Positions 24,874 through 34,086 of a stretch of 64,000 nt of DNA are shown piece after piece. Under the pieces are notes generated by a model. That model saw only the letters and a program-made list of their open reading frames with translations, did no database searches and was not told the DNA's origin. A program made the position numbers and the translations under genes. The stretch's first letter is position 1, and every line of letters begins with the position of its first letter. Origin of the DNA: Dactylosporangium vinaceum (GTDB lineage: Bacteria > Actinomycetota > Actinomycetes > Mycobacteriales > Micromonosporaceae). The DNA lies in assembly GCF_019904175.1 (NCBI RefSeq), contig NZ_CP061913.1:11222001-11286000 (forward strand), read 5' to 3'.

Positions 24874-25164
24874 CTAAGCCTGCAGGACTCTCGCGTGGAT
24901 CGAGGTCCGCTGCTGCAGGGCCGCGCGCAGGGCGCGGTGCAGCCCGTCCTCCAGGTAGAGCCCGCCGTCCCACTGCACGACGTGCGGGAACAGGTCGCCG
25001 TAGAACGTCGAGTCCTCGGCCAGCAGGTGGTCGAGCTTGAGCTCACGCTTGGTGGTGATGAGCTGGTCGAGGCGCACGGGTCGCGGTGGGATCTCGGCCC
25101 ACTGTTTCAGCGTCAGCCCATGCTCCGGATACGGCCGACCGTCTTTGACCGCCTTGAAGATCAT
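24874..25164 (-). CDS. Conserved actinobacterial protein, ParB/sulfiredoxin-like core
   Basis: 96 residues, ATG start. LTLKQWAEIPPRPVRLDQL, then TTKRELKLDHLLAEDSTFYG, and LYLEDGLHRALRAALQQR. The last motif resembles the D-G-x-H-R element of ParB/Srx folds. The protein is widespread and very conserved in actinobacteria. Databases sometimes label it a VapB-type antitoxin, but no toxin gene is adjacent, so I do not use that name. Function unknown. Confidence 0.75.
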   Translation of the reverse strand: MIFKAVKDGRPYPEHGLTLKQWAEIPPRPVRLDQLITTKRELKLDHLLAEDSTFYGDLFPHVVQWDGGLYLEDGLHRALRAALQQRTSIHARVLQA

Positions 25165-25221
25165 GAACGCGTCACCCCCCTGACCGTGCCAGGGTACCGA
25201 CTGGGTGCGACAAGATTTGCG

Positions 25222-25839
25222 TCACGAGGCGGCTCGGTCACCCCAGTTGCCGCGGTGCGTGACGCTCGGTGACTCGCGCCGGCCCCGCTTGAGGGATGGC
25301 GAGCGCTTGTCCTCGGCGCGGTACCCGATGGTCATGGCCCCGATGGGGGTGTACGCCTCGGGGACGCCGAACTCGGCCCGGAACTGCGCGACGCGGTCCG
25401 GGGTGATGCCGAAGAAGCACGCGCCGAGGCCCTCGTCGACCGCTCCGAGCAGCACCAGCAGGCTGGCCATCCCGGTGTCGATGTGCCAGTAGGGCACCGG
25501 CCACCGGGCCTCGTCGCGGTCGGTCCAGCCCTTGTCCGGCTGGGCGTAGCGGTCCAGGTAGGCGTCCCGGTGACTCAGCGGCACGATGATCACGGGCGCC
25601 CGGGTCATGCCCTCCATCCACGTCCCGGGCAGCTCCTCCTCGGGCGCGGTGGCGCTCCAGAAGCGCTGGACGTCGGCCGGCGTGTCGAGCAGCAGGAACT
25701 CCCAGCCCTGGGAGAAGCCCGCCGACGGGGCGTGCGTGGCGTAGCCGAGCAGCTTCTCGACGAGTTCCGCCGGCACCGGACGGTCGGGGTCGTAGTTGCG
25801 CACCATCCGCCGCCGGCGGATCACCTCGGAGAGTTCCAC
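25222..25839 (-). CDS. Nitroreductase-family flavoprotein
   Basis: 205 residues. FMN-dependent nitroreductase fold: VIRRRRMVRNYDPDRPVP at the N terminus (Arg cluster contacting FMN phosphate), HAPSAGFSQGWEFLLL, and DTGMASLLVLLGAVDEGLGACFFG. It reduces nitro compounds, quinones or similar acceptors with NAD(P)H; the physiological substrate is not predictable. Single gene with its own start, 18 bp from the epimerase stop. Confidence 0.9.
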   Translation of the reverse strand: MELSEVIRRRRMVRNYDPDRPVPAELVEKLLGYATHAPSAGFSQGWEFLLLDTPADVQRFWSATAPEEELPGTWMEGMTRAPVIIVPLSHRDAYLDRYAQPDKGWTDRDEARWPVPYWHIDTGMASLLVLLGAVDEGLGACFFGITPDRVAQFRAEFGVPEAYTPIGAMTIGYRAEDKRSPSLKRGRRESPSVTHRGNWGDRAAS

Positions 25840-25856
25840 CGGAAAAGCCTAGATCG

Positions 25857-26813
25857 TCAGTGGGCGCGGATGCCCCAGGTGCCGCGCCAGGTCGTGCCGG
25901 GCTCGAGGACTATCACGTCGCGGCCGGAGCGGAAGGCGTCCGGCGGGCAGGTCATCGGCTCGATGGCCAGGGCCTTGCGCAGCCGCTCGGGGGGCAGGGT
26001 GTCGGAGGAGTACACCTGCCACCAGGTGAAGGCGGAGTCGGCCCAGACGGTCACGCCGCGCCCGTCGGGTGCGGCGATGTCGACCTGCGAGCCGCCGTCG
26101 GCGTTGGTGTCCACCTCGCCGAAGGCGGTGTCGAGCACCGTGGCGCCGAGCCGGCGGCTCTCCACGAAGTCGAACTCGGTGCCCGTCACCGCGGCCGCAC
26201 CGATCGGCAGGAGCCGGGCGTCGACGAGCACCCGGCTGCGGGCCGGCACGCGCAGGGTCAGGTCGTCCACGGGCACGCCGGGCACGAGGACGTAGGGGTG
26301 CGTGGCCAGGCCGAACGGGACCGGGGTGCCGCCGGTGTTCGTCACCTCGTGCTCGGCCCGCAGCCCGGCCTCGCTCACCGACCAGCGGGTCTGCAGCCGC
26401 AGCGGCCACGGGTAGCCGGCCTGCGGGACCAGGTCGTGGGCGACGGTGATGCTGTCCTCGGTCGCGTCGACGGCGGTCCAGCGGACCCAGTTGACCAGGC
26501 CGTGGATGGCGTTGTGCCGGTCCGGCTCGGTGAGCGGCAGCTGCAGGTGCTCGCCGCCGAACGTGTACTGCCCGTCGCGGATGCGGTTCGGCCACGGGGC
26601 CAGGACGTGCCCGGCCGAGCCGACCGCGTGCTCGTGCTCCGCGTAGCCGGAGACGACGTCGCGACCGTCAGCGGTGAAAGTGCGCACGCCTCCGCCCACC
26701 TCGACGATGACGGCCTCTTGGCCGCCGGAGCGAATCGTCCACTGTGTACCGGAGGGCGCATGCTTGAGCTGCGCGGCGGCGGCGGTTTCCATGGTGAGTG
26801 ACAATATCGTCAC
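25857..26813 (-). CDS. Aldose 1-epimerase family protein
   Basis: 318 residues from the GTG at 26813, which overlaps the MFS stop as GTGA; the ATG at 26792 (311 residues) is possible but has no ribosome site. Galactose-mutarotase beta-sandwich: LAPWPNRIRDGQYTFGGE, HNAIHGLVNWVRW with the conserved His, FGLATHPYVLVPG, and the C-terminal Glu in KALAIEPMTCPPDAF. It should interconvert sugar anomers. Coupling to the MFS and pdxH genes shows a three-gene operon. Confidence 0.9.
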   Translation of the reverse strand: MTILSLTMETAAAAQLKHAPSGTQWTIRSGGQEAVIVEVGGGVRTFTADGRDVVSGYAEHEHAVGSAGHVLAPWPNRIRDGQYTFGGEHLQLPLTEPDRHNAIHGLVNWVRWTAVDATEDSITVAHDLVPQAGYPWPLRLQTRWSVSEAGLRAEHEVTNTGGTPVPFGLATHPYVLVPGVPVDDLTLRVPARSRVLVDARLLPIGAAAVTGTEFDFVESRRLGATVLDTAFGEVDTNADGGSQVDIAAPDGRGVTVWADSAFTWWQVYSSDTLPPERLRKALAIEPMTCPPDAFRSGRDVIVLEPGTTWRGTWGIRAH

Positions 26814-28072
26814 GGCGTCTTGTCGGTGTAGCGGAGGAGCACCGGGAAGGCGGCCCCGAGCAGCACGGCGACGACCGCGGCGGCGATTCCGCCGGCGACC
26901 CACGAGAACGTCGCGTCCGTCCAGTCGGCCACCGATCCGGCCCGAAGGTCACCGAGACGTGGACCTCCGGCCACGACGGCGAAGAAGACGCCCTGCAGCC
27001 GGCCGCGCATCTCGTCCGGCGCGCCGAGGAGCACCGTCTGGCGGTACACCCCGCTGATCATGTCGGCCGCCCCCGCCAAGGCCATGAAAGCTACACAGGC
27101 CCACAGCCACGGCACCGCTCCCGCCGCCGCGACCGCCAGCCCCCAGCCGACCACGGCGCCCACGAGCGCGATGCCCCGCCGGCGCACGCGGTTGATCCAG
27201 CCCGATGTCAGCCCGGCCAGCACGGCGCCGATCGCGATGGAGGAGTACAGCCAGCCGAGCGACGACTCCCCGAAGCGCTGGTCGGCGACCACCGGGAACA
27301 GCGCCTTGGGCATGGCCAGCACCATCGCGGCGATGTCGATGGCGAACGTGAGCAGGATCAGCCGGTGCCCGGCCAGGAAGCGCAGCCCGATCCCGATGTC
27401 CCGCAGTCCGGCGGAATGCTTGTCGCCGGTGGGTGGCAGGGCGGGCAGGCGCAGGGTGGCCCAGAGCACGACGGTGAACATGATCGCGTCGACGAGGTAG
27501 GCCGCCGAGAAGCCGAACGCGGGGATGACCAGGCCGGCGCCGACCGGGCCGCCGATCGCCGCCGCGTTGGAGATCGTGAAGCCGAGCGTGTTGGCCGAGG
27601 CCACCTCCTCCGGGCCGACAAGCGACGGGATGATGGCCTGGCGCACCGGGCTGTTGATGCCGAACGCGGCCGACTGCGCCGCGATGAGCCCGAGCATCAG
27701 CCAGGCGTTGTCCAGGTGCAGCACGGCCTGCGCCAGCAGCCCCAGCGTGGTGAGCCACATCATGGTGGAGCTGACCAGCAGCACCTTGCGCCGGTCGAAC
27801 GCGTCGGCGATCGCGCCGCCCCAGATCGAGAACACGATGAGCGGCACCAGGCCCACGAAGCTGGCCACGCCGACCCAGAGTGCGGACTTCGTGATGGCGT
27901 AGACCTGCACGGGTACCGCAACCGCCGTGAACTGCACCCCGAAGAAGGACACCGCGTTGCCGATGAAGATCCGGCGGTAGGCACTGTGGCGAAGCGGCCG
28001 CACATCGATCGCGTGGCGCCGCAGCCAGCCCTTCGGCTCTTCCCGCTGCGCCGCGTCCTCGACCGCCGTCAC
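26810..28072 (-). CDS. MFS transporter (EntS/MFS_3-like)
   Basis: 420 residues from the GTG at 28072, which overlaps the pdxH stop as GTGA; the open frame runs further upstream into pdxH but that is read-through. Twelve membrane segments, with the motif IWGGAIADAFDRRKVLLVSS between TM2 and TM3 and GINSPVRQAIIPSLVGPEEV in TM4/5, typical of the EntS/macrolide-efflux group. Substrate unknown. It sits in the middle of pdxH-MFS-epimerase. Confidence 0.88.
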   Translation of the reverse strand: MTAVEDAAQREEPKGWLRRHAIDVRPLRHSAYRRIFIGNAVSFFGVQFTAVAVPVQVYAITKSALWVGVASFVGLVPLIVFSIWGGAIADAFDRRKVLLVSSTMMWLTTLGLLAQAVLHLDNAWLMLGLIAAQSAAFGINSPVRQAIIPSLVGPEEVASANTLGFTISNAAAIGGPVGAGLVIPAFGFSAAYLVDAIMFTVVLWATLRLPALPPTGDKHSAGLRDIGIGLRFLAGHRLILLTFAIDIAAMVLAMPKALFPVVADQRFGESSLGWLYSSIAIGAVLAGLTSGWINRVRRRGIALVGAVVGWGLAVAAAGAVPWLWACVAFMALAGAADMISGVYRQTVLLGAPDEMRGRLQGVFFAVVAGGPRLGDLRAGSVADWTDATFSWVAGGIAAAVVAVLLGAAFPVLLRYTDKTP

Positions 28073-28719
28073 GGAGCCAGCCGCTCGATCTTGCCGTCCG
28101 CGGTGTAGCGCAGCCTGTCGTGCAGGCGATTCTGCCGGCCCTGCCAAAACTCGACCTCGTCCGGCTCGACCCGGAACCCGCCCCAGTGCGGCGGGGGCTC
28201 GATGGCGCCGTCGCCGAAGCGCCGCTCCGCCTCCGCCAGCCGCTGCTCGAGGTCGGCCCGGCTGCCGATCACTGACGACTGCGGGCTCGCCCAGGCGCCG
28301 AGCTGGGCGCCGCGGGGCCGCACCGCGAAGTACTCCGCCGTCTCTTCCCGCGACACCTTCGCCACCGATCCGCTGACGATGACCTGGCGTTTGAGGTGGT
28401 ACCAGGGGAAGACGAGCGTGGCTCGCGGGTTCCCGGCCAGATCGTTGCCCTTGCGGGACTCGTAGTTCGTGAAGAACGTGAACCCGCGCTGGTCATAGCC
28501 CTTGAGCAGGACCGTGCGGGCGGACGGGCGACCGTCGGCGGAGGCGGTCGCGAGCAGCATCGCATTGGGCTCCGGCAGGCCGGCGTCCATCGCGTCGCCG
28601 AACCAGGTGGCGAACTGGTCGAGCCAGTTGTCGGCGAGCGTGGTTTCATCGAACTCACCCGAATACTCGGTGCGCATCCGTGACAAATCTTGCGGTGATG
28701 TGCTGGGTCTCACGCTCAC
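28069..28719 (-). CDS. pdxH: Pyridoxamine/pyridoxine 5'-phosphate oxidase
   Basis: 216 residues. GTG start with GGAGG six bases upstream. FMN-binding split-barrel of the PNPOx family: AMLLATASADGRPSARTVLLKG, GFTFFTNYESRKGNDLAGNP, PWYHLKRQVIVSG, and the C-terminal VEFWQGRQNRLHDRLRY with the substrate-contacting Arg and His. It makes pyridoxal phosphate from pyridoxine/pyridoxamine phosphate using oxygen. It is the first gene of the pdxH-MFS-epimerase operon and is divergent from the citrate synthase gene. Confidence 0.95.
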   Translation of the reverse strand: MSVRPSTSPQDLSRMRTEYSGEFDETTLADNWLDQFATWFGDAMDAGLPEPNAMLLATASADGRPSARTVLLKGYDQRGFTFFTNYESRKGNDLAGNPRATLVFPWYHLKRQVIVSGSVAKVSREETAEYFAVRPRGAQLGAWASPQSSVIGSRADLEQRLAEAERRFGDGAIEPPPHWGGFRVEPDEVEFWQGRQNRLHDRLRYTADGKIERLAP

Positions 28720-28749
28720 ATCCTTCCTCCGCGAGTCGATTTTGCGTGA

Positions 28750-28826
28750 AGATGTGTCGTACAGGACACATCTGAGCCACCGTTCAGGCGGCAGCCGCCA
28801 CGCCGACCAAGCGACACAAGTCTTGT
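28750..28826. promoter_or_regulatory. Inverted repeats in the pdxH/citA divergent promoter region
   Basis: AGATGTGTC (28750-28758) and GACACATCT (28765-28773) form a perfect 9-bp inverted repeat with a 6-bp spacer. A second palindrome ACAAG-T-CTTGT lies at 28816-28826. GAAGATGTGT recurs near 28855, just before the citrate synthase ribosome site. A transcription-factor operator shared by the two promoters is likely; the regulator is not known. Confidence 0.5.
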
Positions 28827-28900
28827 CTAAGCGGACGCAGTCTGCCCGCGCCGCGAAGATGTGTGGGAGTTCGACACCCCGATCTGATCAGGAGTGCATG

Positions 28901-30007
28901 ATGTCCGATTTCAAGCCGGGACTCGAGGGCGTGATCGCCTTCGAATCCGAAATCGCGGAGCCCGACAAGGAAGGCGGCGCGCTGCGGTATCGCGGCGTCG
29001 ACATCGAGGATCTCATCGGCCAGGTGTCCTTCGGCAACGTTTGGGCATTGCTCGTCGACGGAAAGTTCGGCCCCGGCCTGCCGCCGGCCGAGCCGTTCCC
29101 GGTCCCCGTGCACTCCGGCGACATCCGCGTCGACGTGCAGTCCGCGGTCGCCATGCTCGCGCCGTACTGGGGCCTGGGCCAGCTGCTGGACATCGAGACC
29201 CCGCAGGCTCGCGAGGACCTGGCCCGGGTAAGCGTCACCGCACTGTCGTTCGTCGCGCAGGCGGCCCGCGGCCTCGGGCTGCCGGCCGTGCCGCAGAAAG
29301 AGATCGACAAGGCCGAGACGATCGTCGAGCGGTTCATGCGCCGCTGGCGGGGCGACCCGGACCCGCGCCACGTCAAGGCCGTCGACGCCTACTTCATCTC
29401 GGCCGCCGAGCACGGCATGAACGCCTCCACGTTCACCGCCCGCGTGGTCGCCTCCACCGGCGCCGACGCCGCGGCCTGCATCTCCTCCGGCATCGGAGCC
29501 CTGTCCGGCCCGCTGCACGGCGGCGCGCCGTCGCGGGTGCTCGGCATGATCGAGGCGGTCGAGCGCAGCGGTGACGCGGAAGGCTACGTGAAGAGCGTCC
29601 TGGACCGCGGCGAGCGGCTGATGGGGTTCGGCCACCGGGTGTACCGGGCCGAGGACCCGCGTGCCCGCGTGCTGCGGCGCACGGCCAAGGAGCTCAGCGC
29701 GCCCCGCTTCGAGGTCGCCGAGGCCCTGGAGAAGGCCGCGCTGGAGGAGCTGCACGCCCGCCGGCCCGACCGCGTGCTGGCCACCAACGTGGAGTTCTGG
29801 TCGGCCGTCGTCCTCGACTTCGCCGAGGTGCCGGCCCACATGTTCACCTCGATGTTCACCTGCGCCCGGGTGGCGGGCTGGAGCGCCCACATCCTGGAGC
29901 AGAAGGAGCTCGGCCGGCTGGTCCGCCCGTCGGCGAAGTACGTCGGCCCGGCCCCGCGCAAGCCCCAGGACGTCGAGGGCTGGGAGAAGATCCCGCACGG
30001 GGTCTGA
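28901..30007 (+). CDS. citA: Citrate synthase 2
   Basis: 368 residues from the second of two adjacent ATGs (28898 and 28901), which has CAGGAG at the better distance. Citrate synthase fold, of the shorter actinobacterial CitA type: YRGVDIEDLIGQVSFGNVWA, catalytic His in AEHGMNASTFTARVVAST, SGIGALSGPLHGGAPSRV, and the second His in GFGHRVYRAEDPRARVLR. It condenses oxaloacetate with acetyl-CoA. It may be the secondary enzyme, with the main GltA elsewhere. A short palindrome lies upstream. serC follows 104 bp downstream. Confidence 0.93.
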   Translation: MSDFKPGLEGVIAFESEIAEPDKEGGALRYRGVDIEDLIGQVSFGNVWALLVDGKFGPGLPPAEPFPVPVHSGDIRVDVQSAVAMLAPYWGLGQLLDIETPQAREDLARVSVTALSFVAQAARGLGLPAVPQKEIDKAETIVERFMRRWRGDPDPRHVKAVDAYFISAAEHGMNASTFTARVVASTGADAAACISSGIGALSGPLHGGAPSRVLGMIEAVERSGDAEGYVKSVLDRGERLMGFGHRVYRAEDPRARVLRRTAKELSAPRFEVAEALEKAALEELHARRPDRVLATNVEFWSAVVLDFAEVPAHMFTSMFTCARVAGWSAHILEQKELGRLVRPSAKYVGPAPRKPQDVEGWEKIPHGV

Positions 30008-30111
30008 AACGCAACGCTGTGTGACGCTCGTTAATTTTCGCGGGGCGGCGGCGGGAGAGATGGCAGGATCCGCGAGGTACCCGCCCGCCCGCCGCACCCC
30101 GGAGTACTCAC

Positions 30112-31230
30112 ATGGCTGAAATCCGCATCCCCGACGAGATCAAGCCCAAGGACGGACGCTTCGGCTCCGGTCCGAGCAAGGTGCGGCCCGAGGCGGTGCA
30201 GGCTCTCGCCGGGGTCGCCTCCACCTGGATGGGCACCAGCCACCGGCAGAAGCCGGTCCGCGACCAGGTCGCCCGGCTGCGCCGCGGCCTCGCCGAGCTG
30301 TTCAGCCTGCCGGAGGGCTACGAGGTGGTCCTCGGCAACGGGGGCAGCACCGCGTTCTGGGAGATCGCGGTCTTCGGCCTGATCCGCGACCGGGCGCAGT
30401 TCGCGAGCTTCGGGGAGTTCGGCGCCAAGTTCGCGTCGGCCGCCAAGAAGGCCCCGTTCCTCGGCGAGCCGACCGTGATCAAGGCGGACCCGGGCACCGG
30501 CGCCCTCCTGCACGCCGAAGCGGGTGTGGACGCGTACTGCTCGCCGCACAACGAGACCTCGACGGGCGTCGCGGTGCCGGTGCGGCGGCTGGGCGGTACC
30601 GATAAAGGCGCCCTGCACCTGACCGACGCAACCTCGGGCGCCGGCGGGCTCGACGTCGACGTGAGCCAGACCGACGTCTACTACTTCGCGCCGCAGAAGG
30701 GGTTCGGCTCCGACGGCGGGCTGTGGATCGCGCTCATGTCGCCGGCCGCCATCGCGCGGGCGGCGGAGATCAAGGAGTCCGGCCGGTACATCCCCGACTT
30801 CTTCGACCTGCAGACGGCCATCGACAACTCCCGGCTGGAGCAGACCTACAACACCCCGGCCCTCGCCACGATCTTCATCGCCGCCGAGCAGGTCGACTGG
30901 ATGCTGGCCGGCGGCGGCCTGTCCTTCGCGGCCAAGCGCAGCGCCGAGTCGGCCGCGCACCTCTACGGCTGGGCCGAGCGCTCCGCGGTCGCCACCCCGT
31001 TCGTCACCGACCCGGCGGTGCGCTCCAACGTCGTCGGGACCATCGACTTCGCCGACTCCGTCGACGCGGGCGCGGTGGCCAAGGTGCTTCGCGCGAACGG
31101 GATCGTCGACACCGACCCCTACCGCAAGCTGGGCCGCAACCAGCTGCGCGTCGCGATGTTCCCCGGCGTCGACCCGGCCGACGTCGAGGCGCTGACCGTC
31201 TGCATCGACTACGTCATCGAACGTCTCTGA
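30112..31230 (+). CDS. serC: Phosphoserine aminotransferase
   Basis: 372 residues. Class V PLP aminotransferase of the actinobacterial SerC type: FGSGPSKVRPEAVQAL at the N terminus, VLGNGGSTAFWEIAVFGL, CSPHNETSTGV, and the PLP lysine Lys196 in YFAPQKGFGSDGGLW. It makes 3-phosphoserine for serine synthesis and may also serve pyridoxal phosphate synthesis. citA-serC-sepH in this order resembles the mycobacterial neighbourhood. Confidence 0.95.
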   Translation: MAEIRIPDEIKPKDGRFGSGPSKVRPEAVQALAGVASTWMGTSHRQKPVRDQVARLRRGLAELFSLPEGYEVVLGNGGSTAFWEIAVFGLIRDRAQFASFGEFGAKFASAAKKAPFLGEPTVIKADPGTGALLHAEAGVDAYCSPHNETSTGVAVPVRRLGGTDKGALHLTDATSGAGGLDVDVSQTDVYYFAPQKGFGSDGGLWIALMSPAAIARAAEIKESGRYIPDFFDLQTAIDNSRLEQTYNTPALATIFIAAEQVDWMLAGGGLSFAAKRSAESAAHLYGWAERSAVATPFVTDPAVRSNVVGTIDFADSVDAGAVAKVLRANGIVDTDPYRKLGRNQLRVAMFPGVDPADVEALTVCIDYVIERL

Positions 31231-31336
31231 TCAGCTTTTTGTCGGCGCGGCGTGCGTCTTTCCAGCTACGGTTGTCGTACTGTGACTGGAAGGCGCCGGC
31301 CGATGGCGCCTGAAGCGGGTGGGACGGAGGCACGCG

Positions 31337-32416
31337 ATGCGGCCTGTGCGATTCGTCGCCCTCTCGGAGGACGGGCAGGCGTTCGTCCTGGCCGACGAGG
31401 TCGGGCGGCTCCTGGCGCTGCCGATCGATGAGCGTGTCCAGGGCGCCCTGCGCCCCGACCACAGCCACCCGACGAGCGTTCCCGAGACCGGCTCCTCGCA
31501 GCTCGCACCGCGCGACATCCAGGCCCGCATCCGCTCCGGCGAGTCGGCCGAGGAGGTCGCGCGGGTCGCCGGCGTCCCGGTGGACCGGGTCCTGCGCTAC
31601 GCCGGCCCGGTGCTGCAGGAGCGGGCCATGCTCGCCCAGCACGCCCGGCGCACCCGGCTGAAGACGTCCGACCGCGGCTCCTCGCTGGCCGAGGTCGTCG
31701 ACTCGCGCCTCAGCCAGCACGGGATCGACACCGAGAAGATCTCCTGGGACGCGTACCGCCGCGAGGACGGCACGTGGCGCATCACCGCGACCTGGCCCAG
31801 CGGCAAGGCGACCGCGCAGGCCGTGTGGGAGCTCGACAAGGCCCGGCAGCTGGTCGCGCCGCACGACGACATGGCGCAGTACCTGTGCACCGAGCGCGCC
31901 CCGGCCGGCCTGGAGCCGCCGGCGCCCGAGCGGGCCACGCCCAGCCGCGGCGAGACGAGCCGCGGTGACCTCGGGATGCGCTCCGACTCCGGCCGCGGCG
32001 GCGGGCACGAGCCGATCCGGCCCATCACGCCCGAGCGCCGCCCCGGCGGCCGCACGCTCGGCAACGACCCGATCCGGGCCGGCCGCGACGCGCTGCTGGC
32101 CTCGCTTGACCGGCCGCTGGGTTCGCAGCCCGGCGAGGAGCAGGCCCCGGTCGTGACGCCGCCGGCGAAGCACGAGAACCGGGCCCGTGGTGCCGCCGCG
32201 CTTATCGGCCGTTCGCCGTTCGACGAGGACTCCGACCAGGCGAAGGAGATTCCGGCGGTACCGTCGCTGGCCGTGCTGCGCCCGCGCCGTAACACGGTGT
32301 CGGCGGCGGCCGCGGTCGAGCAGCCGTCGGCCGCGGCGGAGAAGCCGCGCAAGCGCCTGCCCAGCTGGGACGACGTGCTGTTCGGCGGCGCCCCGGCGGC
32401 CCGCGAGACGTCCTGA
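31337..32416 (+). CDS. sepH: Cell division regulator SepH
   Basis: 359 residues from the ATG at 31337, chosen because GGAGG lies six bases upstream and MRPVRFVALSEDGQAFVL is the typical N terminus. The N-terminal DUF3071 domain (1-180) has a helix-turn-helix-like stretch (IRSGESAEEVARVAGVPVDR). A disordered basic linker and the conserved C-terminal motif LPSWDDVLFG follow. SepH binds and stimulates FtsZ in streptomycetes and mycobacteria, promoting septation. It is monocistronic downstream of serC. Confidence 0.94.
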   Translation: MRPVRFVALSEDGQAFVLADEVGRLLALPIDERVQGALRPDHSHPTSVPETGSSQLAPRDIQARIRSGESAEEVARVAGVPVDRVLRYAGPVLQERAMLAQHARRTRLKTSDRGSSLAEVVDSRLSQHGIDTEKISWDAYRREDGTWRITATWPSGKATAQAVWELDKARQLVAPHDDMAQYLCTERAPAGLEPPAPERATPSRGETSRGDLGMRSDSGRGGGHEPIRPITPERRPGGRTLGNDPIRAGRDALLASLDRPLGSQPGEEQAPVVTPPAKHENRARGAAALIGRSPFDEDSDQAKEIPAVPSLAVLRPRRNTVSAAAAVEQPSAAAEKPRKRLPSWDDVLFGGAPAARETS

Positions 32417-32469
32417 GGGGTATCCGCAGGGACTGTTTGGGCCTGCTGTACCGGGATAGGTTGATGTAC

Positions 32470-33456
32470 ATGGAGTACACCAACCTCGGGCGCACCGGGC
32501 TCTCCGTGAGCCGCCTCTGCCTGGGCACCATGAACTTCGGGCCGAAGACCACCGAGCCGGACAGCTTCGCGATCATGGACCGCGCGCTGGAGCACGGCAT
32601 CAACTTCTTCGACACCGCGAACGTGTACGGCTGGAAGACCGGCGAAGGCGTCACCGAAACGATCATCGGCAACTGGTTCGCCCAGGGCAGCGGCCGGCGC
32701 GAGAAGGTCGTCCTGGCGACGAAGGTCTACGGCAAGATGCAGGAGTGGCCCAACGGCCAGGGCCTCTCCGCGCGGCACATCATCGCCGAGGCCAACGCCT
32801 CGCTGCGCCGCCTGCAGACCGACTACATCGACCTGTATCAGATGCACCACATCTCCCGGACCACGCCCTGGGAGGAGATCTGGCAGGCGATGGAGGTGCT
32901 CGTCGCGCAGGGCAAGGTCCTGTACGTGGGCTCGTCCAACTTCGCCGGCTGGCACATCGCGGCCGCGCAGGAGTCGGCGAAGGCCCGCCACTTCCTGGGC
33001 CTCGTCGCCGAGCAGTGCATCTACAACCTCATGGCCCGCACGGTCGAGCTCGAGGTGCTCCCGGCCGCCAAGCAGTACGGCCTCGGCATCATCCCGTGGT
33101 CTCCGCTGCACGGCGGCCTGCTCAGCGGCGCGCTGGCCAAGGCCGCGGCGGGCACGGCCGGCCGCTCCGCCGAGGGCCGCTCGGCCGAGGACCTGGAGAA
33201 GCACCGCGCGGCCATCGAGGAGTTCGAGAAGCTTGCCGCGTCGATCGGCGGGGACCCGGCGAACGTGGCCCTGGCCTGGCTGCTGGCCCAGGAGACGGTG
33301 ACCGCCCCGATCATCGGCCCGCGCACGCTGTCCCAGCTGGACAGCACGCTGGGGGCGCTCGAGCTCTCCCTCGACCAGGCCACGCTCGACCGCCTCGACG
33401 AACTCTTCCCGCCGGTCGGCAAGGGCGGCCCCGGCCCGGAGGCGTGGGCCTGGTAG
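32470..33456 (+). CDS. Aldo/keto reductase
   Basis: 328 residues starting MEYTNLGRTGLSVSRLCLG; an ATG two codons earlier (32464) is also possible. NADPH-dependent TIM-barrel reductase with the catalytic set Asp/Tyr in FFDTANVYGW, Lys in VVLATKVYG and His in YQMHH, plus the cofactor-binding end VTAPIIGPRTLSQLDSTL. It resembles the actinobacterial members of the YajO/Tas-like group. Substrate unknown. No operon partner. Confidence 0.92.
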   Translation: MEYTNLGRTGLSVSRLCLGTMNFGPKTTEPDSFAIMDRALEHGINFFDTANVYGWKTGEGVTETIIGNWFAQGSGRREKVVLATKVYGKMQEWPNGQGLSARHIIAEANASLRRLQTDYIDLYQMHHISRTTPWEEIWQAMEVLVAQGKVLYVGSSNFAGWHIAAAQESAKARHFLGLVAEQCIYNLMARTVELEVLPAAKQYGLGIIPWSPLHGGLLSGALAKAAAGTAGRSAEGRSAEDLEKHRAAIEEFEKLAASIGGDPANVALAWLLAQETVTAPIIGPRTLSQLDSTLGALELSLDQATLDRLDELFPPVGKGGPGPEAWAW

Positions 33457-33474
33457 CCGGTCTCGTCGCAGTCG

Positions 33475-34032
33475 CTACCGCAGTTGGACCGCGGCCAGGA
33501 CGTCATACTCCGGCTGCGGTCCAAGGCGACTGCGCATCAGGTGTACTTCCTGCAGGCGCCACTGCGGCGAACGGTACTCGGCGAGCAGCCGCAGATCGTG
33601 CGCCAGCTCCTCGGCGCTCAGAATGTCCGACGGCCGCGCGATCGTCACGTGCGGCTGCCAGTCCCGCCGGTCATAGGGCAGCCGCCGCCGCTTCAGCGCC
33701 TTCCTGGCCTGCTCGCCGAGCCGTTTGAGCCCGGCTCCCCCGTCGTCGGTCTCGATGCCGGTGACGAGGTGGCGAAACCGGCCCCGCCCCAGCGTCCTGC
33801 CGCCCGTGATGTGCACCGCGGGCGCCGGGACCTCGGCCAGCTCGCCGAGCGCGTCGACGGCCGCGTTCTCGTCCTCGACCTCGCCGAGGAACGCCACGGT
33901 GAGATGCCACCGTTCGGGCGGGGCGAGCCGGACCGACCGCTCGCGCGGCCGGGCCACGGCCAGCCGGTCGACGACTGCCTGGAAATGTTCGCGGATCTCG
34001 ATCGGCGGATAGGCCGCCATGAACAACCTCAA
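33475..34032 (-). CDS. thpR: RNA 2',3'-cyclic phosphodiesterase (2'-5' RNA ligase family)
   Basis: 185 residues. Two HxT/S-x motifs, HLTVAFLG and HVTIARPS, define the 2H phosphoesterase fold of ThpR. The first strand MRLFMAAYPP is a family hallmark, so translation from the TTG at 34032 is preferred; the ATG at 34020 has a better ribosome site (GAGG) but would cut that strand. It hydrolyses 2',3'-cyclic phosphate RNA ends. It is convergent with the aldo/keto reductase gene, with 18 bp between. Confidence 0.9.
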   Translation of the reverse strand: MRLFMAAYPPIEIREHFQAVVDRLAVARPRERSVRLAPPERWHLTVAFLGEVEDENAAVDALGELAEVPAPAVHITGGRTLGRGRFRHLVTGIETDDGGAGLKRLGEQARKALKRRRLPYDRRDWQPHVTIARPSDILSAEELAHDLRLLAEYRSPQWRLQEVHLMRSRLGPQPEYDVLAAVQLR

Positions 34033-34086
34033 CCTCTGCTCTTTCTTTCGCCGCCAGACCGCGGCGTCATCCGTGTCGGGCCGGCG

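Noticed and set aside
24874..25164. Toxin-antitoxin system (VapB-like label)
   Set aside because: No toxin gene adjoins it and the motif looks ParB/Srx-like.
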